64,000 nucleotides of DNA from positions 1 to 64,000 of the forward strand of contig DAMCAP010000014.1 in the NCBI GenBank assembly GCA_032059445.1, given 5' to 3'. Below the pieces are notes generated by a model that saw only the letters and a program-made list of their open reading frames with translations, was not told where the DNA came from and searched no databases. A program made the position numbers and the translations under genes. Below are positions 18,322-27,393 of the stretch, one piece after another. The stretch is from DAMCAP01 sp032059445. GTDB lineage: Bacteria > Bacillota > Clostridia > Oscillospirales > Ruminococcaceae. Position 1 is the first letter of the stretch. Every line of letters begins with the position of its first letter.

Positions 18322-18666
18322 TTACTTATGGCCGCAGCTGGGCTTTAGTTCCTCCAGCCTGCCCTTGGGGTGGTAGCCCATCGATAGCAGCTGCTGCATA
18401 GTCGCCTCATCGGCTCTCGTAATATCATAACATTCCGCCCCCAGCGCCACTGCCCAGTGGAATGCAGCCCTCACGATACCATCGAGCACTTGGGGATCAT
18501 TGTAATGACAGCGGCAGAGGCAGACGGTATCTTCCTCTGTCTGAAAGATGCCATATGCCACACAATGCTCCCCTTCACAGGCGGTAAAAACCGCCCCTTG
18601 GGGCTCTGTAGTACCTATAAATTCGCTGATTTTGTCTTGATCAAGCTCCAGCTTTATCGTCAACAT
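18322..18666 (-). CDS. Small acetyltransferase-like protein, function unknown
   Basis: This encodes 114 residues. The strand pattern and the DGIVRAAFHWAVALGAE helix followed by LLSMGYHP resemble part of a GNAT fold, but the usual acetyl-CoA loop (Q/RxxGxG/A) is not visible, so it may be a degenerate or minimal member. ATG at 18666 is preceded by GGAAGGA. It follows the pseudouridine synthase gene by 39 bases. Confidence 0.6.
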   Translation of the reverse strand: MLTIKLELDQDKISEFIGTTEPQGAVFTACEGEHCVAYGIFQTEEDTVCLCRCHYNDPQVLDGIVRAAFHWAVALGAECYDITRADEATMQQLLSMGYHPKGRLEELKPSCGHK

Positions 18667-18705
18667 AGTTTTCCTTCCTGTATGATGTTTATCCCTTTAC
18701 GGAGC

Positions 18706-19569
18706 TTAGCGATCTTGACCCTTTGGGGCAGGGCGTCTTGCTGTGTTGCTTCTGGGTGCTGGCTTACCGCCTGCTCCTGGTCTGCTGCCTGCTCCTGCTT
18801 TATAGGGTGCATAGCTGCGCCTCTTTTTGTCGGGGTTTGGCTTTGAAGCCTCAAGTGTGACCGCATTTCGGATCATCCCCACTTCATTTGGGCTTAGCTC
18901 ACGCCACTCTCCCGGCTGAAGCATCCCAAGCTGGAGGGGGCCGATGGTGGTACGACGGAGCCTTGCTACTTCTAGCCCTACTGCCTCACACATCTTTCTG
19001 ATCTGGCGGTTTTTGCCCTCTGTAATGGTCATTCGCAGCACGACTCTTCCCGCTTCCTTAGTTAGCACCGTCACCTGTGCGGGGGCGGTCTTGCCTGTAT
19101 CGATCTCTACGCCGGTCGAGAGAGCAATCAACTGCTCCTCGCTGATATCAGGGCGCACAGTCACTCGGTAGGTCTTAGAGATATGGTGCCTTGGGTGCAT
19201 AATCAGATTGGCAAATTCACCATCATTGGTCAAGAGCAGCAGACCCTCACTGTCTTTATCAAGCCTGCCGATAGGGTAGACCTTCCCGGGCATATCTTCT
19301 ACAAACTGAGCGATGCATTTACGCCCTAGCTCGTCCGACATGGTGGTAACCCAGCCTCTGGGCTTGTAGAGGGCGATATAATGCTTGTCGGTATTTGCCC
19401 TTAGGCTCACCCGCTGACCATCGATGGCGATAATATCCTTAATAGGGTTGATATCCTGCCCAAGGATAGCCTTGTGACCATTGACTGTCACTCTACCCTG
19501 CCCGATTAATTCCTCTGCCTTGCGCCTAGATGCGACGCCGTTATCCGATAAAACCTTGTGTATTCTCAT
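18706..19569 (-). CDS. RluB/RsuA-family pseudouridine synthase
   Basis: This encodes 287 residues. An N-terminal S4 RNA-binding domain (MRIHKVLSDNGVASRRKAEELI) precedes the catalytic domain with the invariant aspartate in GRLDKDSEGLLLLTNDG, and GKNRQIRKMCEAVG. It isomerises uridine in rRNA (RluB, 23S, is likeliest). The last ~45 residues are a basic, Gly/Ala/Pro-rich low-complexity tail. I start at ATG 19569, which opens the S4 domain; the upstream 36 codons look non-coding. Confidence 0.92.
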   Translation of the reverse strand: MRIHKVLSDNGVASRRKAEELIGQGRVTVNGHKAILGQDINPIKDIIAIDGQRVSLRANTDKHYIALYKPRGWVTTMSDELGRKCIAQFVEDMPGKVYPIGRLDKDSEGLLLLTNDGEFANLIMHPRHHISKTYRVTVRPDISEEQLIALSTGVEIDTGKTAPAQVTVLTKEAGRVVLRMTITEGKNRQIRKMCEAVGLEVARLRRTTIGPLQLGMLQPGEWRELSPNEVGMIRNAVTLEASKPNPDKKRRSYAPYKAGAGSRPGAGGKPAPRSNTARRPAPKGQDR

Positions 19570-19692
19570 ACTTTTTCCGTTCTGCCCAAAAGGCCATGTA
19601 TTTATTATCCTGAGCCAAAAGGCTCGCTTATTGATTGAAACTCCCCTCGCAAGGCTCTGCCTAGCACAACCTTGCAAAGGGAACTATGTTGG

Positions 19693-20940
19693 TTATTTAC
19701 TCTGCCGAAACCAGCTATCCCAAAATCTTTCTTTGACAGTGGCTGCCACGGTTTCTGCTGCAATTACTGGAGCAGTAGCAAGCTTACTATCCCCTAGTGT
19801 CATGACTACCTCACCTACAGGCTCCCCTTTTTTGATAGGTGCGTATACAAAAGGCGGTATATTGATCGAAATTGAAATATGCGCCGCCTCTTCTTCGGTT
19901 AAATATGCGCCAAATTCCCAAGGCACCTGTAGTGATAGCCGTGGCTTTACACCACCGGTTACCGCCACACTTGCATTCTCCACACGATCGTTTACCTTTA
20001 GGAAGTGAAGGCTATCAAACGCCCACTCAAACATAGCACGATGGGTGTTAAAATCATCTGCGGCATTTAGGGTAACCATCACCAGCGTCAAGCCATCCCG
20101 CTCTGCTGCCGATACAAGGCATCTGCCTGCTTTTTTGGTAAAGCCGGTCTTGACGCCAATGGCATCTTCGTAGCTGCCGATCAATTTATTGTGGTTGTGG
20201 AGCGTGCGCATATAGGGTGGATTACCATATTTTACATTGAGGTAGTGGCTGGAGCATAGCTTTACAAATTCATCATTTTGAAGGGCTCGGGAGGCGAGCA
20301 ATGCCATATCATAGGCAGTGGAGTAATGCTCTCCTTGGTCAAGCCCCGAAGCAGTGCTAAAATAGGTATTGCTCATCCCGATTTTGGCAGCATAATCATT
20401 CATCAGCTGGGCAAAAGCAGCTTCACTGCCCGAAATCCGCACAGCGGCAGCTCTTGCGCCATCATTTGCCGAAGGCAGAAGCATCCCTGCTGCCAAGGTG
20501 CGCAGCGTGGTCTTATCTCCCTGCTGAAGCCCCATGCTGCTACCCTCTACGGTGATAGCACTGGTATCTACCGTAAAGAACTCATCAAGATTTGGCTGCT
20601 CTAGGGTGATCAAGGCAGTCATGATCTTAGTGGTACTAGCCATCGGCAGCTTTTCATTGGGAGCACCCGATAAAATCATCCGACCCGAAGCTGCGTCCAT
20701 CAGCACCCAGCCTTTGGCTTGCACCGCGGGAGGAGGAGTGACGGGGGGCTCAGCATCGGTACCCTTGATGGTGTTGATGGCGAGGCCGGTACGGTTGTAG
20801 GGGGACCGCAGCATATAGCGCTCCCCTCCATCGGGAAGCATCTGGGGCTTTAAAAGGCTTGCCAAGCCCGCTGCCCATAGCAACGCAACTAAGGCAATAT
20901 TTCGCACGCGCTTAAATAAGCTGGTCTGCTTTTTTACCAC
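19693..20940 (-). CDS. D-alanyl-D-alanine carboxypeptidase (DacF-like, S11)
   Basis: This encodes 415 residues. An N-terminal membrane anchor/signal (about 14-32) precedes a penicillin-binding serine peptidase domain with STTK (catalytic Ser), SAND and KTGFT, then the PBP5-type C-terminal beta domain. It trims pentapeptides of peptidoglycan outside the membrane; next to gerW this suggests a spore-cortex role (inference). The start is a GTG at 20940 with AAGGTGG upstream at a rather long distance. A second DacF-type gene is at 35129. Confidence 0.92.
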   Translation of the reverse strand: MVKKQTSLFKRVRNIALVALLWAAGLASLLKPQMLPDGGERYMLRSPYNRTGLAINTIKGTDAEPPVTPPPAVQAKGWVLMDAASGRMILSGAPNEKLPMASTTKIMTALITLEQPNLDEFFTVDTSAITVEGSSMGLQQGDKTTLRTLAAGMLLPSANDGARAAAVRISGSEAAFAQLMNDYAAKIGMSNTYFSTASGLDQGEHYSTAYDMALLASRALQNDEFVKLCSSHYLNVKYGNPPYMRTLHNHNKLIGSYEDAIGVKTGFTKKAGRCLVSAAERDGLTLVMVTLNAADDFNTHRAMFEWAFDSLHFLKVNDRVENASVAVTGGVKPRLSLQVPWEFGAYLTEEEAAHISISINIPPFVYAPIKKGEPVGEVVMTLGDSKLATAPVIAAETVAATVKERFWDSWFRQSK

Positions 20941-21004
20941 CTTCGACTGCCACCTTCCCTTTTGTTTATTACAAAAAAGTTATATGCAGTCAAAGTGGGG
21001 TTTA

Positions 21005-21421
21005 TTACTCTGGAATTATGGGTGAATGTGGGGCTTTGCGCTTAGCAACAGTATCTGACACCAGACCCGAAACCTTGTCAAATAATCCGGGGATCATATT
21101 GACGATACGATCAGCCGTATTATCGGCAGTTGCTACCTGGAGAATATCCACCTTGCCACCGGTAATCACAATAAAAGCAAGAGGGGTGATGGTCACACCG
21201 CCGCCGCTTCCTCCGCCAAAAGGCATCGCTGACTTGCCGCTTGGCAGCTCAGTGCCGCCGCTGGCAAAGCCAAAAGCTACCTTAGAAATCGGGATAATGG
21301 TGGTACCCTCAGTGGGGGTAATTGGGGTACCGATAACTGTATTGGCGTCCACCAGCTTGCGCAGGTTATCCAGTGAGGTATCGAGTATTTCTCCAATTGG
21401 GTGTTTGTTTTCCATAATCAC
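21005..21421 (-). CDS. ytfJ: Sporulation protein GerW/YtfJ
   Basis: This encodes 138 residues with the family start HPIGEILDTSLDNLRKLVD, VIGTPITPTEGTTIIPISKV, a glycine-rich GGGSGGGV segment and ITPLAFIV. YtfJ/GerW is a forespore protein needed for normal germination in Bacillus. The GTG start overlaps the DUF2953 stop, with AAGGA six bases upstream; ATG at 21415 is an alternative. Confidence 0.93.
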   Translation of the reverse strand: MIMENKHPIGEILDTSLDNLRKLVDANTVIGTPITPTEGTTIIPISKVAFGFASGGTELPSGKSAMPFGGGSGGGVTITPLAFIVITGGKVDILQVATADNTADRIVNMIPGLFDKVSGLVSDTVAKRKAPHSPIIPE

Positions 21422-22050
21422 TGCACATCCTTTTCTTTTGTTGTGGTTGTTGTTTTTTTATCGCCTTTAATGAGCTTCATTACCGGCCCAAAGGCCGCTA
21501 TCAATATATTGACTGCCGCAATCAGCACGATGATGGGGATAATCCTCACCTTAAAATATACATAATGCTGGTCGGTATCTCCCGTAAAATCGGGCTGCAC
21601 CAATAGGGTACGGGGGCGGATGTCAAAGAAATTTCTAAGTAAGCCCAGCACACCATGGAGATAAGCCTGCACCTGCCCCAAAGCAATTGCAGTAGTAGCT
21701 GCATCTCCTCGGGCCACCAGTATACCAATATCTAGATCATAAAATTTGATTTTGCCCACCAGCCACTTGACCCAGCGCCAGAGCTTTGGCAATAGCTCCT
21801 GCGCCATCTTCCAGATTTCTTTGAAGTCAAATGAGGGATCTTTTTCCTCCTTGGGCTTTTTTTCCGCCGGAGGCTTTGGCTGCTCTTTCTTTTGCTTTTT
21901 TGGTTTTACAGGGGCAGGTAGCAGCTGCTTGCGAAACCACAGTACCTTGACCCAAACCATGAGATCTTCATGATATTTTAGCTCCAAAACCACCGGTATG
22001 CACAGCAACAGCACAATACCCAGCAATATCCATAGGAATAGTATGTCCAT
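21418..22050 (-). CDS. DUF2953 membrane protein (YtfI-like)
   Basis: This encodes 210 residues. An N-terminal membrane helix (about 2-22) is followed by a Lys/Pro-rich linker (about 48-72), a soluble DUF2953 domain (DIGILVARGDAATTAIALG) and a second hydrophobic helix near 180-197. It regularly precedes ytfJ in spore formers; function is unknown. ATG at 22050 is very close to GGAG, so the exact start is uncertain. Confidence 0.85.
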   Translation of the reverse strand: MDILFLWILLGIVLLLCIPVVLELKYHEDLMVWVKVLWFRKQLLPAPVKPKKQKKEQPKPPAEKKPKEEKDPSFDFKEIWKMAQELLPKLWRWVKWLVGKIKFYDLDIGILVARGDAATTAIALGQVQAYLHGVLGLLRNFFDIRPRTLLVQPDFTGDTDQHYVYFKVRIIPIIVLIAAVNILIAAFGPVMKLIKGDKKTTTTTKEKDVQ

Positions 22051-22141
22051 CACTCCTTACCGGTATTAAAGAGGTTTTGCCGTCTATCAAAGTATGCTAC
22101 CCCATAAGGGGAACTATACCAAAAGCGCAAAATATCAAAGC

Positions 22142-22687
22142 TTATAAAAGGCTTAACTGTCGCTCTTCTTCGGCCTCGGCTGCCTCCACCCTTAGCTCAG
22201 GTAGCTCATCTAATGAAGATAGCCCAAAGGTCCGCAAGAAGTTATCGGTCACCCGATACGCGATTGGTCTGCCGGGCAGCTCTAGTCTGCCTGCCTCCTC
22301 GCAGAGGCCTTTTTCGATCAACCCGCCCAAAGCAGAGCTGCAATCTACTCCTCTGACCTGCTCGATAAATGCCTTGGTCACCGGCTGATTATAAGCGATG
22401 ATCGCCAAGATTTCCAAAGATGCCTGTGAAAGAGGCGTATGTCGCTTCTGCTCCAAGGCTGCTCGTATCACAGGAGTAAATCGCTGACGGGTCGCTAGCT
22501 GATAGCGACTGCCAAGCTTTAGCACCATCAAGGCACCATCCTGCTCGTCGAGGTTGGCAGATAGCAGGTCCATCATCAGCTGGCATTCGTCGATATGTAT
22601 CCCAAGCGCCGCCGCAATCCTGCTTAGCTCTATCGGCTCCCCTGAGGCAAACAAAATCGCAAGTATCGATTGTGAAATTTGATCCAT
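22142..22687 (-). CDS. scpB: Segregation and condensation protein B
   Basis: This encodes 181 residues, forming two winged helices. Family features include ILFASGEPIEL, LSQASLEILAIIAYNQPVTK and RVTDNFLRTFGL. ScpB forms with ScpA and SMC the bacterial condensin. It begins two bases after scpA. Confidence 0.96.
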   Translation of the reverse strand: MDQISQSILAILFASGEPIELSRIAAALGIHIDECQLMMDLLSANLDEQDGALMVLKLGSRYQLATRQRFTPVIRAALEQKRHTPLSQASLEILAIIAYNQPVTKAFIEQVRGVDCSSALGGLIEKGLCEEAGRLELPGRPIAYRVTDNFLRTFGLSSLDELPELRVEAAEAEEERQLSLL

Positions 22688-22689
22688 CC

Positions 22690-23424
22690 TTACTGCTCCC
22701 CCGGCTTACTTCTTAACTTGTCTGCGTTTTTAACCAGTGTAATACTGGTATTGTCAGGGTCAGTGACCACCCTGCCTGCCTTGATCAGCTCTAAGATGCC
22801 CAGAAACGTGGCTACGATGTGGCTCCTGCTCTCGGCTCCTACAAAAGCCTGCTCAAAGTCCATGCTGCCCTTGCGGTATAAGCGCTTAAGTACATTGATG
22901 ATGCGAGAGGTCACCGATACCGTGCGGCGCGAAACCAGCTGGGCAAACTGAGCGGGGCTTGGTGCCGCCTTACGCCGCTTCACCGACTCACTGATCCCCA
23001 TCTGTATAAGCAGTGCCGAAAGGGGCATGGTGCCTGTGTAGGTGGGGTCTAGTTGCAGATCCATCGGTGCCCTCACATACACAAGGTGCTTTGCCTCCCG
23101 CTCTCTGAGGAATTCCGCCGCCGCCCGGCAAGCCTGATACTCCATCAATTGCTGGGTTAGCTGGCTTTTTAGGTCTTTGGCTTCGTCCTCGTGCTTGGGC
23201 AGTAGCATGACCGTCTTGATATGCACCAGATGCGCTGCCATCTCGATAAAGGCGCTATCCACCTCTAGGTCGATGTCTGCACGATGATCAATAAAATGCA
23301 GATACTGCTCAAGGAGCAGCGAAATCTCAATATCTTCAATATTTAGCTTATGCTTTGAGATCAAGTGGAGCATCAGCTCTAAAGGGCCCTCAAATTCTGA
23401 CAGCTTAAAGGTAGGGTAGACCAT
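22690..23424 (-). CDS. scpA: Segregation and condensation protein A (kleisin)
   Basis: This encodes 244 residues. The N-terminus (FEGPLELMLHLISKHKLNIEDIEI) is the kleisin segment that binds the SMC neck, and the C-terminal winged helix (SHIVATFLGILELIKAGRV) binds the SMC head. Operon with scpB. Confidence 0.96.
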   Translation of the reverse strand: MVYPTFKLSEFEGPLELMLHLISKHKLNIEDIEISLLLEQYLHFIDHRADIDLEVDSAFIEMAAHLVHIKTVMLLPKHEDEAKDLKSQLTQQLMEYQACRAAAEFLREREAKHLVYVRAPMDLQLDPTYTGTMPLSALLIQMGISESVKRRKAAPSPAQFAQLVSRRTVSVTSRIINVLKRLYRKGSMDFEQAFVGAESRSHIVATFLGILELIKAGRVVTDPDNTSITLVKNADKLRSKPGEQ

Positions 23425-23433
23425 AGGCTCCCC

Positions 23434-24099
23434 CTAAAACAAAAGCTGCACTGGGAACAAAATCAGCAATGCAATCTTGTCTACCAGCATATACAGCAGG
23501 GAGGACAAAAAGCCCAGAGGGCCATTGAGCAGTCCGGCAAAAACGATCAGCATTAGTGCCATACCGATCATCTGCTCTTTTTCGGCGATCTGCCAGTAGA
23601 GCCTTGGGGGTAGCAGCACCGAAGCTACCCGCCATCCATCTAGAGGCGGTATAGGCAGCAGGTTAAAGACTGCAAGGGTGATGTTGGCAAAAACCATGAT
23701 CTGCAGCACCTGCACCGGCCCATAAACCAAATCAAAAATCTGCGGCATGACCATCCCCCCAAACCGCAGAAGCCTGTAAAGCACCAGCGACACCAGAGCG
23801 AGCAAAATATTAGAGGCAGGCCCTGCAAGGCTGGTGAGGATGATCCCCATTTTGCGATCTTTAAAGTGGAAGCTGTTGACAGGCACCGGCTTGGCCCAGC
23901 CTACTCCCACCAGCAATATCATCAGTGCACCCACAGGGTCGATATGGTCAAAGGGGTTGAGTGAAAGCCGCTTACCATATCGTGCAGTGTCATCTCCCAT
24001 CTTAGAGGCAACCCAAGCATGAGCCGCTTCGTGGACGGGAATGGAGGTAAGGAGCACAATTGCTCTGGCAATCACGGTGTACAAGCTAAGGTTAAACAT
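23434..24099 (-). CDS. Site-2-protease-family membrane metallopeptidase (M50)
   Basis: This encodes 221 residues with about five membrane segments. The zinc motif HEAAH is at residue 23, and the third ligand motif NLLPIPPLDGWR is near 145. The short form without a PDZ domain is common upstream of scpAB in Firmicutes; the substrate is unknown. There is no good ribosome site before ATG 24099. Confidence 0.92.
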   Translation of the reverse strand: MFNLSLYTVIARAIVLLTSIPVHEAAHAWVASKMGDDTARYGKRLSLNPFDHIDPVGALMILLVGVGWAKPVPVNSFHFKDRKMGIILTSLAGPASNILLALVSLVLYRLLRFGGMVMPQIFDLVYGPVQVLQIMVFANITLAVFNLLPIPPLDGWRVASVLLPPRLYWQIAEKEQMIGMALMLIVFAGLLNGPLGFLSSLLYMLVDKIALLILFPVQLLF

Positions 24100-24317
24100 A
24101 TTTGTCCAATCTGTTGCCGCCGCTGCAACGACTTATTCCCGCGGCCTAAATCTAGGGAAAAGTCCTTCTCTATTGCTCTCAGGGCTGCAATGCTTTGCCT
24201 AACACCGATCAACAGTACACGCCTTATAGCAGTACCGCCAAACCAAAGCTGCACCTGTGCAAAAAATTTACGCATTTTTATGGAGCTCTGCTCATATATA
24301 GACGAATCCATCTTATT

Positions 24318-24346
24318 ATTATAGCGATTTTACTAGCGGAAATCAA
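24318..24346 (-). promoter_or_regulatory. Sigma-A promoter for the M50-scpAB cluster
   Basis: On the minus strand TTGATT (24341-24346), a 17-base spacer and TATAAT (24318-24323). It implies a leader of about 210 bases before the M50 gene. Confidence 0.75.
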
Positions 24347-24428
24347 CCAATGTTCTGTATAATGGATGAATTTTTGGCAGTTTTGCGCTTTAGTTCCTAT
24401 AGAAACCATACTTTTGCGAAATAAACAC

Positions 24429-24457
24429 TTGATTTTGTATTTTGCTTGTGATAGAAT
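24429..24457 (+). promoter_or_regulatory. Sigma-A promoter of rpmB
   Basis: TTGATT (24429-24434), a 17-base spacer and TAGAAT (24452-24457). It is divergent from the promoter at 24318-24346. Confidence 0.75.
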
Positions 24458-24501
24458 ACTAATGTTATGAATCCCACAGGAACAATAAGGAGGTGCAGAA
24501 A

Positions 24502-24690
24502 ATGGCAAAATGCGATATCTGCGGCAAGGGAGTAAGCTTCGGTATTAAGGTCTCTCACTCTCATAGGAGATCTAATAGAACCTGGAAGCCAAACGTAAAG
24601 AAGGTTAAGGCAATCGTCAAGGGAACCCCTTGTCACATTTACACCTGCACCCGTTGCTTACGCTCGGGCAAGGTTACCAGAGCCATATAA
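24502..24690 (+). CDS. rpmB: Ribosomal protein bL28
   Basis: This encodes 62 residues with the family core SHSHRRSNRTWKPN and zinc-type cysteine pairs (CDIC near the start, CTRC near the end), typical of the C+ form of L28. ATG at 24502 sits after AAGGAGG. It stands alone with its own promoter and terminator, away from spoVM, its neighbour in B. subtilis. Confidence 0.97.
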   Translation: MAKCDICGKGVSFGIKVSHSHRRSNRTWKPNVKKVKAIVKGTPCHIYTCTRCLRSGKVTRAI

Positions 24691-24712
24691 CCGCTTTTAT
24701 AAGCCGTCCATC

Positions 24713-24740
24713 AAAAGCTGCGAAATTCGCAGCTTTTTTT
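24713..24740 (+). terminator. Terminator of rpmB
   Basis: AAAGCTGCGAA pairs with TTCGCAGCTTT, followed by a T-run. Confidence 0.85.
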
Positions 24741-24853
24741 GTTTTTCCCTTGATACCCCAAGACTTGGCACTGTATATTTCTCCTTTGGCTGACCATATT
24801 GTAAGATAGAGCCGTCGCAAAAAACAAACAGCGCCGGACAAGGAGTGAAGATC

Positions 24854-25450
24854 ATGGCCTTAAGTGAGCGGCTGCAATTTATCAGGAAGCAAAACCATCT
24901 CAGTCAAGAAAGTCTGGCAGAAATTTCAGAGCTGTCACCTCAGCAGATCGCTGACTGGGAAGAGGGCAGATCCTCCCCTGTAGCCGAGGAGATTATCAAG
25001 CTCGCCAAAGGTCTAGAAGTATCGGTAGGGTATCTGCTAGGCTGTGAGCCCTGCCTAGAATGCAGCGCAATTATAAAGTCAAAGGACATGCACCGCAAGC
25101 TGTGGGTGGTCACTACGGGGCTGTGTGTCATCGGGCTGCTGATATCAATCGTTGCCTATAGCATGTGGCAGACGCCGTTGTCGCTGGCATTAGGGGTCAT
25201 CTTACAGGCAATCAGCATCATCGTGTATGAAGCTCTTACCCCCAGCAGGATCGAAACCGCTGCCATGCGCGCTCGATTTTATGAGGTCAATATCTGGCTG
25301 ACCGCCTTTGCCCCCTCTTTTATCGCTGCGGAGCTGCTCTTTCGTCAGTTGCCCTTCTCTTACCCCAAGGTTGCGCCCTTTTTGGTGGGCGTAGTCCTCT
25401 ACCCCCTATTATGCACGATATTTAACTCCCTGCTTCGCCGTAATCAATAG
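24854..25450 (+). CDS. XRE-family HTH protein with membrane domain
   Basis: This encodes 198 residues. A helix-turn-helix occupies about residues 5-62 (LRFIRKQNHLSQESLAEI-like, QIADWEEGRSSP). A cysteine pair (CEPCLEC) follows, then four hydrophobic segments (about 85-105, 112-128, 150-168, 175-192). A DNA-binding head on a membrane anchor suggests a membrane-tethered regulator with unknown signal. ATG at 24854 is eight bases after AAGGAG; an upstream GTG is less well placed. Confidence 0.8.
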   Translation: MALSERLQFIRKQNHLSQESLAEISELSPQQIADWEEGRSSPVAEEIIKLAKGLEVSVGYLLGCEPCLECSAIIKSKDMHRKLWVVTTGLCVIGLLISIVAYSMWQTPLSLALGVILQAISIIVYEALTPSRIETAAMRARFYEVNIWLTAFAPSFIAAELLFRQLPFSYPKVAPFLVGVVLYPLLCTIFNSLLRRNQ

Positions 25451-25452
25451 AA

Positions 25453-25490
25453 TAAAACCGCCCTGATCCAAGATCAGTAGGCGGTTTCTA
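25453..25490. terminator. Bidirectional terminator between convergent genes
   Basis: AAACCGCC (25455-25462) pairs with GGCGGTTT (25480-25487), with an inner CTGATC/GATCAG stem. Confidence 0.75.
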
Positions 25491-25499
25491 ATTTTGGGG

Positions 25500-26318
25500 C
25501 TATAGAAGCCGAAGCATATTTTGTATGGCGTGGTGGATTCCATCACTGTCGTGGTCGTAGGTGACATAGTTCGCCGTATCTTTTACATGGCTTTCAGCGT
25601 TCCCCATGGCAAAGCTGTATGGATATTCCGAGAGCATCTCCATATCATTGACATCGTCACCAAAAACCGCCAGCTCATCTTTCGAGAGCTTTAAGCTTTC
25701 TCGTATTTTTTCGATGCCCTTTACTTTATTGACCGCCCGCCCCATGATCTGAATACATGTGCCTTTGTCGGTCAGATAAAATTGGGCTGCATCCCTACAT
25801 AGCTCTTTCAAGGCAGCAACCAACCCCTCTTCTAAAGGCATTGCTGTGTCTATCAGATTCTCATAAAATATCAGCATCTTTACGGCTTGGAGCATTTCGA
25901 TCTGATGGAGTGTGCATGCCGTTTCGGCACTTATTCCCCATCTCGTGTGATCCTTGGCGTCGAGGGGGAAGCGAAACCCATGGGTTTCGCCCTCCAGCTG
26001 CAATGCAATATTAAGAGCATCATATGCACAAACGCTCTCAATCGCTTTACGCACCACCACATCGGAAATAAACTGATACTCCTTCTGCCCGCCAATTTCG
26101 ACACAACCCCCGTTATAGTACACACCTCCATTAAACAGAGCCAAGATGCTCTGATCCCATGAAAGCATTCGGTCTAACAGTGGTGGTCGTGCAGTGGCAA
26201 AAAAGAGTTTGATTCCGCTTTTTTTGCATCGTTCAAGAGTTACTCTTGTTTGCTCTGATATTGTCCGTTGACTGTTGAGCAGGGTACCATCCAGATCAAA
26301 AAACAGTGCTTTTATCAG
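25500..26318 (-). CDS. Cof-type HAD hydrolase, apparent CTG start
   Basis: This encodes 272 residues, the usual Cof length. The nucleophile motif FFDLDGTLL is at the very N-terminus, with ATARP (motif II) and GDDVNDMEML (motif IV) further on. It dephosphorylates small phosphometabolites; substrate unknown. The motif-I coding sequence lies upstream of the first in-frame ATG (26168). The only start with a suitable ribosome site is CTG at 26318, nine bases after AAAAGGAGG. Starting at 26168 would remove the nucleophile. It sits 37 bases after gpsA. Confidence 0.85.
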   Translation of the reverse strand: MIKALFFDLDGTLLNSQRTISEQTRVTLERCKKSGIKLFFATARPPLLDRMLSWDQSILALFNGGVYYNGGCVEIGGQKEYQFISDVVVRKAIESVCAYDALNIALQLEGETHGFRFPLDAKDHTRWGISAETACTLHQIEMLQAVKMLIFYENLIDTAMPLEEGLVAALKELCRDAAQFYLTDKGTCIQIMGRAVNKVKGIEKIRESLKLSKDELAVFGDDVNDMEMLSEYPYSFAMGNAESHVKDTANYVTYDHDSDGIHHAIQNMLRLL

Positions 26319-26355
26319 GTAGATCGCCCTCCTTTTTACAACAGCGCTCTCAGTG

Positions 26356-27381
26356 CTACTGAGGCAGCTTTACACCACTTAGCCAGCTCGACTCACTCTC
26401 GTGCTTCAGTGGGCGACCCATCAGCTTGGCAATCACCTGATGCGGAGTAGTCTCCCCCATTACCAGCTTATAGATCTGATTGGTAATAGGCATCTCTACC
26501 CCAGCTTGCTGCGCCATCTGATACGCACACTTGGTAGCGGTAATCCCCTCTACCACCATGCCTACCTTCTCTACAGCCTGCTCTACAGTACAGCCCTGCC
26601 CTACTAGATATCCTGCCCTACGGTTACGAGAATGCACGCTGGTACAGGTAACGATCAGATCGCCTACCCCCGACAAGCCCGAGAAGGTTTCACCCTTAGC
26701 ACCCAGCGCCACACCCAAGCGGGTGATTTCGGTTAAGCCTCTGGTCATGAGGGCAGCCTTACTGTTATCGCCGAGGCCCATACCATCGATGATACCTGCC
26801 GCAAAGGCAATGACATTTTTGAGCGCGCCGCCCAGCTCCACACCAATGAGATCGGTGGAGGTATAGATGCGCACCTTAGTACCAATAAAGAGCTCCTGCA
26901 CTACCTCTGCTGCTGCAAGATCCTTACTTGCCGCAACAATAGCAGTGGGCACCTCTTTAGAAACCTCCTCCGCATGAGAAGGCCCCGAAAGCGCCACCAC
27001 AGGGAAGCCCGGAAGCTCCTCTGAGATAATCTCACTCATTCGCTTGAGGCTTGAGAGCTCCATACCCTTAGAAACACAAGCAAGCACCGCATCGGGGCGT
27101 AGCTTGCCCTTGCAGCTAGCCGCCACCCCACGCACACCAAAGGTAGGTGTAGCAATCAGCACCACATCGCAGTCGCCGATCAACTGGGTATCATCCACGA
27201 TTTCGATATCAGAGGGGATCATTACCCCGGGGAGGAAGTCGGTATTTTCTCTCGTGATCCGCAGTCTTGCCTGGAAGGGCTTTTCCCAGCCCCAAAGTAC
27301 GATCTGATGCCCAGCGGAAGAAAGTGTGACCGCCAGCGCTGTGCCGAAGCTGCCGGAGCCAAATACAAATATCTTTGCCAT
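26356..27381 (-). CDS. gpsA: Glycerol-3-phosphate dehydrogenase [NAD(P)+]
   Basis: This encodes 341 residues. It makes sn-glycerol-3-phosphate for phospholipids. The nucleotide-binding GSGSFGTALA, the SGPSHAEEV motif, the catalytic lysine region GGALKNVIAFAAG and the substrate-binding RGLTEITRLG are all present. It is adjacent to plsY, the next enzyme in the pathway. Confidence 0.96.
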   Translation of the reverse strand: MAKIFVFGSGSFGTALAVTLSSAGHQIVLWGWEKPFQARLRITRENTDFLPGVMIPSDIEIVDDTQLIGDCDVVLIATPTFGVRGVAASCKGKLRPDAVLACVSKGMELSSLKRMSEIISEELPGFPVVALSGPSHAEEVSKEVPTAIVAASKDLAAAEVVQELFIGTKVRIYTSTDLIGVELGGALKNVIAFAAGIIDGMGLGDNSKAALMTRGLTEITRLGVALGAKGETFSGLSGVGDLIVTCTSVHSRNRRAGYLVGQGCTVEQAVEKVGMVVEGITATKCAYQMAQQAGVEMPITNQIYKLVMGETTPHQVIAKLMGRPLKHESESSWLSGVKLPQ

Positions 27382-27393
27382 GATAAATCCTCT

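Noticed and set aside
24072..24311. 79-codon minus-strand frame before the M50 gene
   Set aside because: Not called as a gene: no ribosome site, no recognisable domain; kept only as a low-score leader observation.
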